64,000 nucleotides of DNA from VRUE01 sp033856275 (GTDB lineage Bacteria; Actinomycetota; Thermoleophilia; Solirubrobacterales; 70-9), in contig JAWVFJ010000016.1 of NCBI GenBank assembly GCA_033856275.1, positions 1-64,000 of the forward strand, written 5' to 3'. The notes under the pieces were generated by a model. It had not been told where the DNA came from. It ran no database searches and saw only the letters and a program-made list of their open reading frames with translations. Position numbers and translations under genes: made by a program. This document shows positions 16,761 to 24,908 of the stretch, piece after piece; within the stretch, counting starts at the first letter, position 1, and each line of letters begins with the position of its first letter.

Positions 16761-18311
16761 TCAGCCCGGTCCTATGCCGTCCAGCAGTACCCCGTTGGTG
16801 CGGAAACCAAGCTGGGCGTCGCGGACCGTGCGCAGCCGCAATGGCCTCAGCTCCGGGCCCGGAGTGGCGAAGCGCCGCAGGTAGAGCCTCCCCACCCGCT
16901 CGTAGCCGACTTCGCGGAAGCCGGGACCGAAGATGCGTGCGGGCGGCGCCGGCGCGGGACCGTCGGAGATGAAATCGATTTCTCCGACCCACCAGTCGAA
17001 GCCGTCGGAGGGCTGGACCTGGATCGATCCGGTCGAGAGGTAGTAGCGAAGCGATGCCTCGCCCAGGGTCCAGGTCACCATCGCCCGCGGCACCGTCGGT
17101 TCGCCGATGGCGGTGGCGACCGGCTCCCAGTTGGGGCGCTGCAGGGCCGGCGAGAGGCTCGCCCAGACCGAGAAGCCGAGCGAATAGGCGACCAAGATCG
17201 CGGCGAGTGCCGCACCGCGGCGGCGCGCGCTTGGCAGGGTGAAGCCGACCGCCAGCGCGACCAGCAGCGGCACCAGCGCCGGCAGCAGGTTGCGAGCGAG
17301 CACGTAGTCCTTGCTCGAGTCGAGCAGGCCGATGACGAGTGGCACCACGACCGTCACCGCGGCGAGCGTGAGTGGGACGCGCGCGGCGCGGTGCTCGCGG
17401 TCGGAGCCGCGAACGAAGACGAGAATCAGACCGGCTATCGCAACCAGCGCCGGGGCAAGGGCCAGCAGGGGATGCTCGGGCCGAGCGATGATGTCGCCCG
17501 TCTCCCCCAGCGCGAAGGTGAGGCCCGTCTCCCAGAGACGGTGCCAGAGGCTGAAGTTGCTGATCCATTCGGCGTGGGCGAACGACGCTTGGTGGATCAG
17601 CAGCGGCGCCAGCAGCAGGCCCGCCGCACCGATGATCCAGAGGCCGGGGAAGGCGCCGCCGGGTTCCCGTCTTCGCCGCCGCAGCAGCCAGAGCGCCTCG
17701 GCGGCGATCGGGAAGGCGGCGAAGTAGTGCGTGGCGAGCGCCAGCGCCGAGGCGATGCCCCAGGCGACCGAGTCGCGGCGGCGGCCGCGGTCGAGCGCAC
17801 GCATGAAGTAGAGCATGGAGACGGCGGTGAGCAGGACGAAGAGCGCGTAGCCGCGCGCCTCCTGTGAGTACCAGACCAGCATCGGGTTGACCGCAACCAG
17901 CGCGGCGGCGAGGAGACCGGCGCGGCGGCTGCTCAGCTCGGCTCCGAGCAGGTAGGCGACCGGGACCGTGGCGATGCCGGCGAGCGCCGAGACCGAGCGC
18001 AGGCCAACCTCGCCCGTTCCCGTCACCTGCGTCCAGAGCCAGGCGGTCGCGTAGTAGAGCGGTGGCGCCGACTCGCTGAAGCCGACCGCGTCCATCGCGT
18101 GCCAGAAACCGTCGCGGAGGATGCGGCTGGCGGTGACGATCTCGTCGTGGTGGTAGCTCTGCAGGCCGAGCGTGGCGAAGCGCAGCACCGCAGCGAGGGC
18201 GGTGAGGCCGGCGACGAACCAGAAGGTGCGCGAGCGCGCTCGCACCAGCGCCGCGATCGATTCCAGATAGGTCGAGAAGCTGCTCCTGCGCAGCGTGCCG
18301 GCGGCCTCCAT
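16761..18311 (-). CDS. GT39-like membrane glycosyltransferase
   Basis: A 516-residue multi-pass protein with about ten or more membrane helices. It has the HHDE motif in the first extracytoplasmic loop (LQSYHHDEIVTASRIL), the acidic pair typical of GT-C transferases of the PMT/ArnT group, followed by SESAPPLYY and YSQEARGYALF. It would move a sugar from a polyprenyl-phosphate donor to a lipid or protein outside the membrane. The ATG at 18311 lies 4 bases after the lon stop, so it is likely transcribed with lon. The acceptor is unknown. Confidence 0.83.
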   Translation of the reverse strand: MEAAGTLRRSSFSTYLESIAALVRARSRTFWFVAGLTALAAVLRFATLGLQSYHHDEIVTASRILRDGFWHAMDAVGFSESAPPLYYATAWLWTQVTGTGEVGLRSVSALAGIATVPVAYLLGAELSSRRAGLLAAALVAVNPMLVWYSQEARGYALFVLLTAVSMLYFMRALDRGRRRDSVAWGIASALALATHYFAAFPIAAEALWLLRRRRREPGGAFPGLWIIGAAGLLLAPLLIHQASFAHAEWISNFSLWHRLWETGLTFALGETGDIIARPEHPLLALAPALVAIAGLILVFVRGSDREHRAARVPLTLAAVTVVVPLVIGLLDSSKDYVLARNLLPALVPLLVALAVGFTLPSARRRGAALAAILVAYSLGFSVWASLSPALQRPNWEPVATAIGEPTVPRAMVTWTLGEASLRYYLSTGSIQVQPSDGFDWWVGEIDFISDGPAPAPPARIFGPGFREVGYERVGRLYLRRFATPGPELRPLRLRTVRDAQLGFRTNGVLLDGIGPG

Positions 18312-18315
18312 GGGA

Positions 18316-20697
18316 CTAGGCGAGTGCTGCTTCGATCGCCTTGGAGACGTCGTCGACGAAGACGAACTCCAGCTCACTGCGCTCGTGCTCGGGGATCTCC
18401 GCCACGTCCCCTTTGTTTCGCTCGGGAACCAGCACTCGTTTGATACCCGCCCGCTGCGCCGCCAGCGACTTCTCCTTCAAGCCACCGATCGGTAGCACCT
18501 GGCCGGTTAGCGTTACCTCTCCGGTCATCGCGACATCGTTTCGAACCGGGCGGCCGCTAATCAGGGAGGCCAGCGCCACGGTCATCGCCACGCCCGCGGA
18601 CGGGCCGTCCTTTGGCACGGCCCCGGCCGGCACGTGGATGTGGATGTCGTGCTTGGCGAACCAGTCCTCGTCCAAATCGGGGGCGATCTCGCGCCAGTGG
18701 CCCCGCACGTAGGAGAGTGCCGCCTGCGCTGACTCCTTCATCACGTCGCCAAGCTGGCCGGTGATCGTCAGTTTGCCCGAGCCCGGCATCGCGGTCGCCT
18801 CGATGAAAAGCACGTCGCCCCCAGTCGGCGTCCAGGCAAGTCCAGTCGCCACGCCTGGGACTTTGGTGCGCCGCCGCTGCTCAGCAAAGACGCGGCGGCG
18901 GCCGAGCAGTTCGCGGGCACGCTTGGCCGAGATCTTCACCTTGCCTTTGCTCTTCCCTTCAGCTACATCGCGAGCGACTTTGCGACAAATGGCGCCGATC
19001 TGCCGCTCCAAGTTGCGCACCCCGGCCTCGCGCGTGTACTCCTCGATGATCGCCGTCAGCGCCGAGTCGGAGAACTCGATCTGGGAAGGCTTGAGGCCGT
19101 TGGCGGCGATCTGACGCGGCACCAAGTAGCGGCGGGCGATGTGCTTCTTCTCCTCGAGCGTGTAGCCGGCCAGCTCGATCGTCTCCATCCGATCCAGCAA
19201 TGGACCGGGGATGGTGTCGAGAATGTTGGCGGTGGCGATGAACATCACCTCGGAGAGATCGAACTCGAGGTCGAGGTAGTGATCGCGGAAGGAGTCGTTC
19301 TGGGCCGGATCGAGCACCTCAAGCATCGCCGAGGCGGGGTCGCCGCGGAAGTCGGCACCCATCTTGTCGATCTCGTCGATCATGAAGACGGGGTTGCGAG
19401 AGCTGGCATCGCGCAGGGCGCGAATGATCGTGCCGGGCATCGCGCCGATATAGGTGCGGCGGTGGCCACGGATCTCGGCCTCGTCGCGGACGCCGCCGAC
19501 TGAGATGCGCTCGAACTTGCGTCCCAGCGCCTTGGCGATCGAGCGGCCAAGGCTTGTCTTACCGACGCCGGGCGGTCCGACGAAGCAGAGGATTGGGCCG
19601 GGCGAGTCCGGTTTCAGCTTGCGCACAGCCAAGTACTCGAGGATGCGGTCCTTGACTTTCTCCAGGTCATAGTGATCCGTGTCGAGCACTTCGCGGGCGT
19701 GGGCGATGTCGAGGTTGTCCTCGGTCTCCACGGACCAGGGCAGCTCGACCAGCCACTCCAGGTAGGTGCGGATGACGCCGTGCTCGGCTGCCGCTGGTGG
19801 CAGCTTCTCCAGCCTCGAGAGCTCCCGTTCGGCGGCCTTGCGAGCGTGCTCGGGAAGTTTCGCGGCCTCAATTTTTTCGCGCAGTTCGTTGACTTCAGCC
19901 TGCTGCTCATCGCCCTCACCCAGCTCGTCCTGGATCGCTTTCATCTGCTGGCGGAGGAAGAACTCGCGCTGGCCTTTGTCCATCTCCGACTGCACCTGCG
20001 ACTGAATCTGGGTTCCCAGCTGCACGACCTCAAGCTCTCGGGCGAGGATCTGGGAGAGGCCGCGCAAGCGGGCGACGACGTCGACCTCTTCGAGCAGCTC
20101 CTGCTTCTCCTCGACCGAGATGCGCAGGGCGCCGGCGATCAGGTGGGCGAGAGCGGCGGGGTCGTCGAGGTTGGCGACCGCCATCTGCAGCTCCTCGGGC
20201 AGGTAGGGGATCTGCTCGATGATCTCCGAGAAGGTGCGCTGGACGTTGCGGGTAAGCGCCTCCAGCTCGGGGCCGTCCTCGACCACGTCGGGTAGCTCGG
20301 CGATCCGCGCCACCAGGTAAGGCTGCTCGGCGACGAAGGGCCCAAGCCGCACCCGCTGCATGCCCTGGACAAGGACACGAAGGGTGCCGTCCGGCACCTT
20401 GAGCATACGCGCGACGACGCCGACGACGCCGACCTCATAGAGGTCTTTTGGCCCGGGCTCCTCGTTCTCGGGATCGCGGGCGGCAACCATCGCCAGCATC
20501 CGGTTTGAGCCGAGCACGTCGTTGACCAGCTTGATCGAGCGCTCCTGGCCAACCGCCAGCGGGGTAAGCGTCTCCGGGAAGGTGACGGTCTCGCGCAGTG
20601 GCAGCACCGGAAGCGCATCCGGCAACGGCTCAGAGGCGCGAATCGCGTTTTCCGCATCGAGCGAGTCGACGACCTCGAGGACCGGGCTGCTCTCCAT
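18316..20697 (-). CDS. lon: ATP-dependent protease Lon
   Basis: Degrades damaged and regulatory proteins in the cytoplasm. The 793-residue chain has the N-terminal LON substrate domain (1-220), a coiled middle, the AAA+ module with Walker A GPPGVGKTS and Walker B FMIDEIDKMG, and the protease domain with catalytic Ser 700 in KDGPSAG and Lys 743 in GGLKEKS. It starts at an ATG 25 bases from the end of the Hsp20 gene on the same strand, giving a stress-response pair. No HAIR or CIRCE site was recognised nearby. Confidence 0.96.
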   Translation of the reverse strand: MESSPVLEVVDSLDAENAIRASEPLPDALPVLPLRETVTFPETLTPLAVGQERSIKLVNDVLGSNRMLAMVAARDPENEEPGPKDLYEVGVVGVVARMLKVPDGTLRVLVQGMQRVRLGPFVAEQPYLVARIAELPDVVEDGPELEALTRNVQRTFSEIIEQIPYLPEELQMAVANLDDPAALAHLIAGALRISVEEKQELLEEVDVVARLRGLSQILARELEVVQLGTQIQSQVQSEMDKGQREFFLRQQMKAIQDELGEGDEQQAEVNELREKIEAAKLPEHARKAAERELSRLEKLPPAAAEHGVIRTYLEWLVELPWSVETEDNLDIAHAREVLDTDHYDLEKVKDRILEYLAVRKLKPDSPGPILCFVGPPGVGKTSLGRSIAKALGRKFERISVGGVRDEAEIRGHRRTYIGAMPGTIIRALRDASSRNPVFMIDEIDKMGADFRGDPASAMLEVLDPAQNDSFRDHYLDLEFDLSEVMFIATANILDTIPGPLLDRMETIELAGYTLEEKKHIARRYLVPRQIAANGLKPSQIEFSDSALTAIIEEYTREAGVRNLERQIGAICRKVARDVAEGKSKGKVKISAKRARELLGRRRVFAEQRRRTKVPGVATGLAWTPTGGDVLFIEATAMPGSGKLTITGQLGDVMKESAQAALSYVRGHWREIAPDLDEDWFAKHDIHIHVPAGAVPKDGPSAGVAMTVALASLISGRPVRNDVAMTGEVTLTGQVLPIGGLKEKSLAAQRAGIKRVLVPERNKGDVAEIPEHERSELEFVFVDDVSKAIEAALA

Positions 20698-20722
20698 CAG
20701 AACCGCCGCTCGTGAGTCGCCA

Positions 20723-21118
20723 CTAGTCCCTCCCGATCGGGACCCGGCGCGTCGTCTCGGCCGGATCGCGCAAGGGCAGCTCGATTCGCAGCACCCCGTC
20801 TTCGTAAGTCGCGCTCGCCCGCTCCGGATCGACGTCCACCTGCAGCTCGACGACGCGCCGGAACGGGCCTGAGGGAATCTCCACCTGCTGGTAGACCCGC
20901 CCCTCGGTCTCCTGCACCTGCCGCTCGCCGACTACGGCGAGCTGCCTCACCCCGACCTCGATCCCAACCTCGTCGAGGTCGACACCCGCCAGATCGACCT
21001 TCACGACCGCTCGCTGAGGATCCCCGCAGTAGTAGACGTCGACGTTCGGCGTAAAGCCCCGGCTTCTACGACTGACGTAGGTGGTCCGAGCCCAGGCATA
21101 TAGATCCCGCTCCGGCAT
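20723..21118 (-). CDS. Hsp20/alpha-crystallin small heat-shock protein
   Basis: A holdase chaperone that binds unfolding proteins. The 131 residues include the alpha-crystallin domain (about 20-115) with VDVYYCGDPQRAVVKVDLAGVD split across the first strands, VPIGRD at the end, and the hallmark pattern YEDGVLRIELPL (A/G-x-L-x-I/V-x-L type). It is placed 25 bases upstream of lon on the same strand, suggesting joint induction by protein damage. Confidence 0.92.
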   Translation of the reverse strand: MPERDLYAWARTTYVSRRSRGFTPNVDVYYCGDPQRAVVKVDLAGVDLDEVGIEVGVRQLAVVGERQVQETEGRVYQQVEIPSGPFRRVVELQVDVDPERASATYEDGVLRIELPLRDPAETTRRVPIGRD

Positions 21119-21145
21119 CTAGCCAAAACATAGCCAGACCGCCGC

Positions 21146-21334
21146 TCAGGCGGTGCCGGCCTGCGATGCCCAGCGTGGCGGCCGCATCAACAGGACCGGC
21201 TGCCGCGGCGGAACGAGGCCCTCGGGACGGTTCGGACGAAACGTCGCGCAGGGCTCCTCCAGCTCGAGTGCGCAGAGAAGATTCTTCTGGAAGTAGCAGT
21301 CCTCACAGCTCGGCTTCTTCTGCTTGCGCGGCAC
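21146..21334 (-). CDS. Small cysteine-motif protein, hypothetical
   Basis: A 62-residue protein from GTG at 21334. Four cysteines in a CEDCYF-x5-LCAL-x4-EPCATF arrangement could bind zinc or a cluster. The rest is basic and proline-rich (FRPNRPEGLVPPRQP). No membrane segment is present. I do not know the family. The start is uncertain because no ribosome site is obvious. It lies upstream of hsp20-lon on the same strand and is divergent from the fatty-acid hydroxylase gene. Confidence 0.5.
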   Translation of the reverse strand: MPRKQKKPSCEDCYFQKNLLCALELEEPCATFRPNRPEGLVPPRQPVLLMRPPRWASQAGTA

Positions 21335-21472
21335 GGCGGCGATATTGCCATCGACGTGACGCTTTCGCGAGCCTCGATTCCGCAAAGCGCAACCTTCTTG
21401 ACACAGTCTCGTCACAGGTTCCCCGCGTCTTGCGGAAGCCGGTGGCCGCATCGCTACCATGGGCCTTGCCCG

Positions 21473-22096
21473 ATGGACGCCAATCGGACCCAGAAGCTCG
21501 CCGCCTCGCCGCAGCTGTTCGAGAGCGACTTCCTCAACTTCTTCTCGCGGGTGCACCCTTCGGTCCCCGCGATCGTCTTCGTGCCCGTGATCGTGGCGGT
21601 GGAGTGGCTCGGCGCTGACCGCGGCTACGCCGCCTGGCAGCTGATCCTGCTCAGCCTTGCTGGGATCGGCGTCTGGACGCTGACCGAGTACTGGCTGCAC
21701 CGGCTCGTCTTCCACTGGCAGCCCGACAATGCCTTCGGGCGGCGGATGCACTTCATCATCCACGGCATCCACCACGACCATCCCAACGACAAGCTGCGCT
21801 TGGTCATGCCCCCCGCGGTGGCGATCCCGCTCGCGGCGCTCTTCTTCTTCGCCTTCACGCTGATCTTTGGCACCCCTGCCACTTATCCGATCTTCGGCGG
21901 CTTCATCCTCGGCTACCTCCTCTACGACTACACGCACTACTACGTGCACCACTTCGTGCCCAAGTCGGACTTTGGCAAGGGCCTGCGCGAGCGGCACATG
22001 CGCCACCACTTCCAGGATCACCGCTACGGCTTCGGCGTCTCTTCCCCGCTTTGGGACGTCGTCTTCCGCACCTTGCCGCGCAAGCGGCACGATTAG
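21473..22096 (+). CDS. Fatty-acid hydroxylase/sterol desaturase-family membrane protein
   Basis: A 207-residue integral membrane di-iron enzyme. The histidine boxes appear in order: HRLVFH (about 79-84), HGIHHDHP (about 98-105), HYYVHHF, and RHMRHHFQDHRYGFG. This matches FA2H-type 2-hydroxylases of lipids, and the product would be a hydroxylated acyl chain or a related compound. Four hydrophobic segments surround the boxes. It stands alone between a divergent small gene and the convergent PucR gene. Confidence 0.87.
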   Translation: MDANRTQKLAASPQLFESDFLNFFSRVHPSVPAIVFVPVIVAVEWLGADRGYAAWQLILLSLAGIGVWTLTEYWLHRLVFHWQPDNAFGRRMHFIIHGIHHDHPNDKLRLVMPPAVAIPLAALFFFAFTLIFGTPATYPIFGGFILGYLLYDYTHYYVHHFVPKSDFGKGLRERHMRHHFQDHRYGFGVSSPLWDVVFRTLPRKRHD

Positions 22097-22127
22097 AGCC
22101 CGGCGGGCCGGTGGGGGAAGGAGATCG

Positions 22128-23312
22128 CTACTGGCGCCCGGCGCGGTGGCGCAACGCGATCTCCAGCTCGAAGCGGGCGTCGGGGTCGTCCAGCTGATCG
22201 CCGAGCAGTTCGCGCAGGCGGGCGACGCGGTAGCGCGCGGTCTGGGGGTGGATGTGCAGTTCCGCCGCCATCTCGACCGAGTTGCCGCGCTGGCGCACGA
22301 ATGCCAGCGCCGTTTCCTTCATCCGCGCGCGGGCGTTCTCGGTCAGCGAGTCGAAGGGAGCCAGCCGCCGGTCGGCAATTCTCATCGCCAGGGCTTCGCC
22401 TTCGAGCAACAGGAGGTCAGCGAGGTGGTCCTCGGCTCTGAGCAGGCCGTCGGTTGAGACCGTGCCCGCTTCCAGGGCGCGCAGGGCAGCCTTGGCGAGC
22501 TGCCATGACTCTCCCGTACGCGCTGGAGGGCAGGACGGCCCCATCGCGGCCATCCTCTTCGCGGCGGCGCGAGCGACGTCTTTGGGCCGACCGGGCCCGC
22601 CGGGGTCGGGAATCAGAACGCAGCCCAACTCGTCGAAGTCCGTGATCAGCACGTCGGCAGGCAGTCGCCGGGCGATCGTGGTGAGATCGTCCTCCCTGCA
22701 GGCAAGTGCCGCCAGCTTGCTCGGCAGTTTCCAGCCCACGACCTGGGCAGCTGCGCGGACGTCGTCGGTCTCGGCGGCAGGCTCGCGCATCAGCAACGAA
22801 ACCAGCTCCTGCCGGCGGCGCCGGCGAACGTCCTCGCTCTCGGCCTGGGCGGCCGTGTAGCCCTCAACCGAGTCGGCGGCGAGCTCGTCGATGTAAGCGA
22901 AGATCGCCTCGGCGAAGAGGCTGAGCACCTCGGAGTCGAGCTTTGCCTCACGACCGACCCGGGCCAGATGTCGCCAGGCGACGCGGGCGCCGACGCGGTA
23001 GGCCGCTTGCAGGGAGTCGAGGGTGCGGCCTTGGCGCAGCTCACCGCGGCCAAGGCCGACGTAGACCTCGCGACCGAGACCGCGGCCGGCGTCGGGATCG
23101 CGGATCAGGGCGACGAACTGGTTGAGGGCCTCGCCGACGCCGGTGCGGATCCCGCGGCCGAAGCGTCCCTCCAACGGGCGCGCATACTCAGGCACCTCGC
23201 GCCCGATCGTCTCGAGGATCTCCCCGGTAACCGCTTCGAGTTCTGGCTCGATCAAGTCAGCAATTGATCGCGGAAGGCTTCGCCAGGGCTCAGAATCTAG
23301 AGAACTTGTCAT
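22128..23312 (-). CDS. PucR-family transcriptional regulator
   Basis: A 394-residue protein. The C-terminal PucR helix-turn-helix (about 325-385) reads VEMAAELHIHPQTARYRVARL, here split as VEMAAELHIHPQ and TARYRVARLRELLGD. The central part is GGDEF-like/PucR-specific, and the N-terminal part is an all-helical sensor-like region (IADLIEPELEAVTGEIL). It is divergent from the acyl desaturase with a 77-base AT-rich gap, so it probably controls the desaturase. The ligand is unknown. Confidence 0.85.
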   Translation of the reverse strand: MTSSLDSEPWRSLPRSIADLIEPELEAVTGEILETIGREVPEYARPLEGRFGRGIRTGVGEALNQFVALIRDPDAGRGLGREVYVGLGRGELRQGRTLDSLQAAYRVGARVAWRHLARVGREAKLDSEVLSLFAEAIFAYIDELAADSVEGYTAAQAESEDVRRRRRQELVSLLMREPAAETDDVRAAAQVVGWKLPSKLAALACREDDLTTIARRLPADVLITDFDELGCVLIPDPGGPGRPKDVARAAAKRMAAMGPSCPPARTGESWQLAKAALRALEAGTVSTDGLLRAEDHLADLLLLEGEALAMRIADRRLAPFDSLTENARARMKETALAFVRQRGNSVEMAAELHIHPQTARYRVARLRELLGDQLDDPDARFELEIALRHRAGRQ

Positions 23313-23389
23313 TTAAATAATGAGAATCAGGGAAAAAAATTGGCCTGAAGCCTAATTCTTATCTTCCATAGCAAGCTAATTTGCCCAGC
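23313..23389. promoter_or_regulatory. AT-rich divergent promoter region of pucR and desaturase genes
   Basis: This gap is far more AT-rich than its surroundings. It holds the perfect 8-base palindrome ATTTAAAT and an imperfect palindrome AATTGGC-CTGAA-GCCTAATT. Both promoters must lie here, and the symmetric sites are candidates for PucR binding. This is inference from position and symmetry. Confidence 0.45.
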
Positions 23390-24280
23390 ATGCACGAAAT
23401 GACCAAGATCGAGAAGTTCGCCAACCTCGCTGCCGTCGTCGTTCCCTTCCTCGCCACCCTTGCCGCGGTCGTGCTGCTTTGGAACCAGCTGGTCAGCGCG
23501 ACGGACCTGGCGATAGCCGCGGTGATGTATCTCGTCACCGCGATCGGGATTACCGTCGGCTTTCACCGCCTGCTCACTCATCGCTCCTTTCAGACTTCAA
23601 AGCCCCTGGAGTACCTCTTCGCGGTGCTGGGCTCGATGGCTGTGCAGGGGCCCGTGATCTCATGGGTTGCCGATCACCGAAAGCATCACGCGCACACCGA
23701 CAGCGATGGCGACCCCCACAGTCCCCATGTCGGGCACCAGGACGGCCTCCGCGGGGTTGTCACCGGCCTCTGGCACGCCCACGCCGGTTGGCTGACCTCC
23801 ACTCAGGGCCGCGCCGACTGGAAGCGTTATGCCGCCGATCTTCACGAGGACCGCGGCATGCGGCTTATCGCTCGTCAGTTTGTTCCCTTGGTTCTACTGA
23901 CCCTCTTGCTACCTGCAGTGGCTGGCTATATAGCCAGCGGCACCGTGGCAGGGGCGGCCACTGGACTGCTTTGGGGTGGATTGGTGCGTATCTTCTTTGT
24001 GCATCACGTAACTTGGAGCGTCAACTCGGTGTGCCATTATTTCGGTACGCGTCGGTTTAGTACTGATGATCGCTCGACCAATGTCTTCTGGCTCGCTTTG
24101 CCGTCACTGGGTGAGTCCTGGCATCACAATCACCATGCTTTCCCCCGGTCCGCGGTTCATGGATTGCGCCGTCGGGAGATCGACCCTTCCGCACTAATAA
24201 TCAGCGCGATGGAGAAGCTGGGTTTGGCCTGGAACGTGGTGCGCATTTCACCCGAGCGACAAGCGCAACGCACGGCCTGA
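23390..24280 (+). CDS. Acyl-CoA/acyl-lipid desaturase (delta-9 type)
   Basis: Introduces a double bond in fatty acyl chains for membrane fluidity control. The 296-residue membrane di-iron enzyme has boxes HRLLTHRSF, HRKHHAHTD, HHVTWSVNS and WHHNHHAFP, the complete eight-plus-histidine set of SCD-like bacterial desaturases. Four membrane helices are visible. The start ATG at 23390 is the best of three close candidates (TTG 23381, ATG 23399), and no strong ribosome site is seen. The gene and its flanks are visibly poorer in GC than the neighbours, with AT-ending codons, which could reflect transfer. Confidence 0.9.
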   Translation: MHEMTKIEKFANLAAVVVPFLATLAAVVLLWNQLVSATDLAIAAVMYLVTAIGITVGFHRLLTHRSFQTSKPLEYLFAVLGSMAVQGPVISWVADHRKHHAHTDSDGDPHSPHVGHQDGLRGVVTGLWHAHAGWLTSTQGRADWKRYAADLHEDRGMRLIARQFVPLVLLTLLLPAVAGYIASGTVAGAATGLLWGGLVRIFFVHHVTWSVNSVCHYFGTRRFSTDDRSTNVFWLALPSLGESWHHNHHAFPRSAVHGLRRREIDPSALIISAMEKLGLAWNVVRISPERQAQRTA

Positions 24281-24336
24281 GTGAGCCGCTCAAGCGGGTA
24301 CCTTCATCCAAATGGCCAGAGTGACTAATGTTGATT

Positions 24337-24354
24337 TGACTATATGAATAGTCA
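24337..24354. promoter_or_regulatory. Palindromic operator-like site before the AT-hook protein gene
   Basis: TGACTAT-ATGA-ATAGTCA is a perfect 7-base-arm palindrome in an AT-rich promoter region. TGACT recurs at about 24322 and 24364, and GTCAC-CGTCACT-GTGAC follows. The cluster suggests an operator, perhaps for autoregulation. Confidence 0.5.
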
Positions 24355-24432
24355 CCGTCACTGTGACTCTGCCACACTCCCGAGTAGCTGACGACCCGGG
24401 AGGCACAAAGCTGACGGGATGAAAGGAAGGAA

Positions 24433-24840
24433 ATGCCTAGCACCAGCAACGTACTCGACGAGGCTCTCGGCCTGGTCAAGAAGAGGCTTGCCGAGCTCGA
24501 CGAGGAGCGCAAGCGCCTCGAGCGTGCACTCGCCGAGCTTGGTGGCACCGTAACTCGTCGCCCCGGTCGCCCTCCCGGCTCCGGACGCGGCCCCGGTAGG
24601 CCCCGCAAAGCTACATCTGCATCAACCTCGACTGCTCCCCGTAAACGTCGCCGGCGTCGCCGCGGCGGCACTCGCGCTGACCAGGCAGTTGCCTTGGTCG
24701 AGCAGAACCCCGGTATCTCCGCTTCGGAGATCGCCAAGCAGATGAAAATTAAACCGAACTACCTCTACCGGGTACTCGGTGAAATGGAGAAAGAGGGTCG
24801 CGTCAGCAAGAAAGGGCGCGAGTACCACCCCGGTAAATAG
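24433..24840 (+). CDS. Coiled-coil/AT-hook/winged-helix DNA-binding protein
   Basis: A 135-residue basic protein in three parts. A charged coiled coil (about 8-37, DEALGLVKKRLAELDEERKR) could dimerise it. A Gly/Pro/Arg region (42-78) holds AT-hook-like cores (RPGRPPG, GPGRPRK) and an RKRRRRRR run. A C-terminal winged helix (about 82-130, PGISASEIAKQMKIKPNYLY) completes it. This is the build of a nucleoid-associated protein, analogous to but not homologous in sequence with Lsr2 or H-NS. GAAAGGAAGG precedes the ATG. An intrinsic terminator follows. It stands alone, with palindromes in its promoter. Confidence 0.75.
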   Translation: MPSTSNVLDEALGLVKKRLAELDEERKRLERALAELGGTVTRRPGRPPGSGRGPGRPRKATSASTSTAPRKRRRRRRGGTRADQAVALVEQNPGISASEIAKQMKIKPNYLYRVLGEMEKEGRVSKKGREYHPGK

Positions 24841-24866
24841 CTCCAAGCTCCGTGCTTTGCAGAACA

Positions 24867-24893
24867 AAGCCGGCCCTTACGGGCCGGCTTTTT
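24867..24893. terminator. Bidirectional intrinsic terminator
   Basis: Stem AAGCCGGCCC, loop TTAC, stem GGGCCGGCTT followed by TTT, with CAAA on the other side. It serves the AT-hook gene on plus and mdh on minus. It is the most classical terminator in the window. Confidence 0.93.
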
Positions 24894-24908
24894 CATTTTC
24901 GGGCCAGG

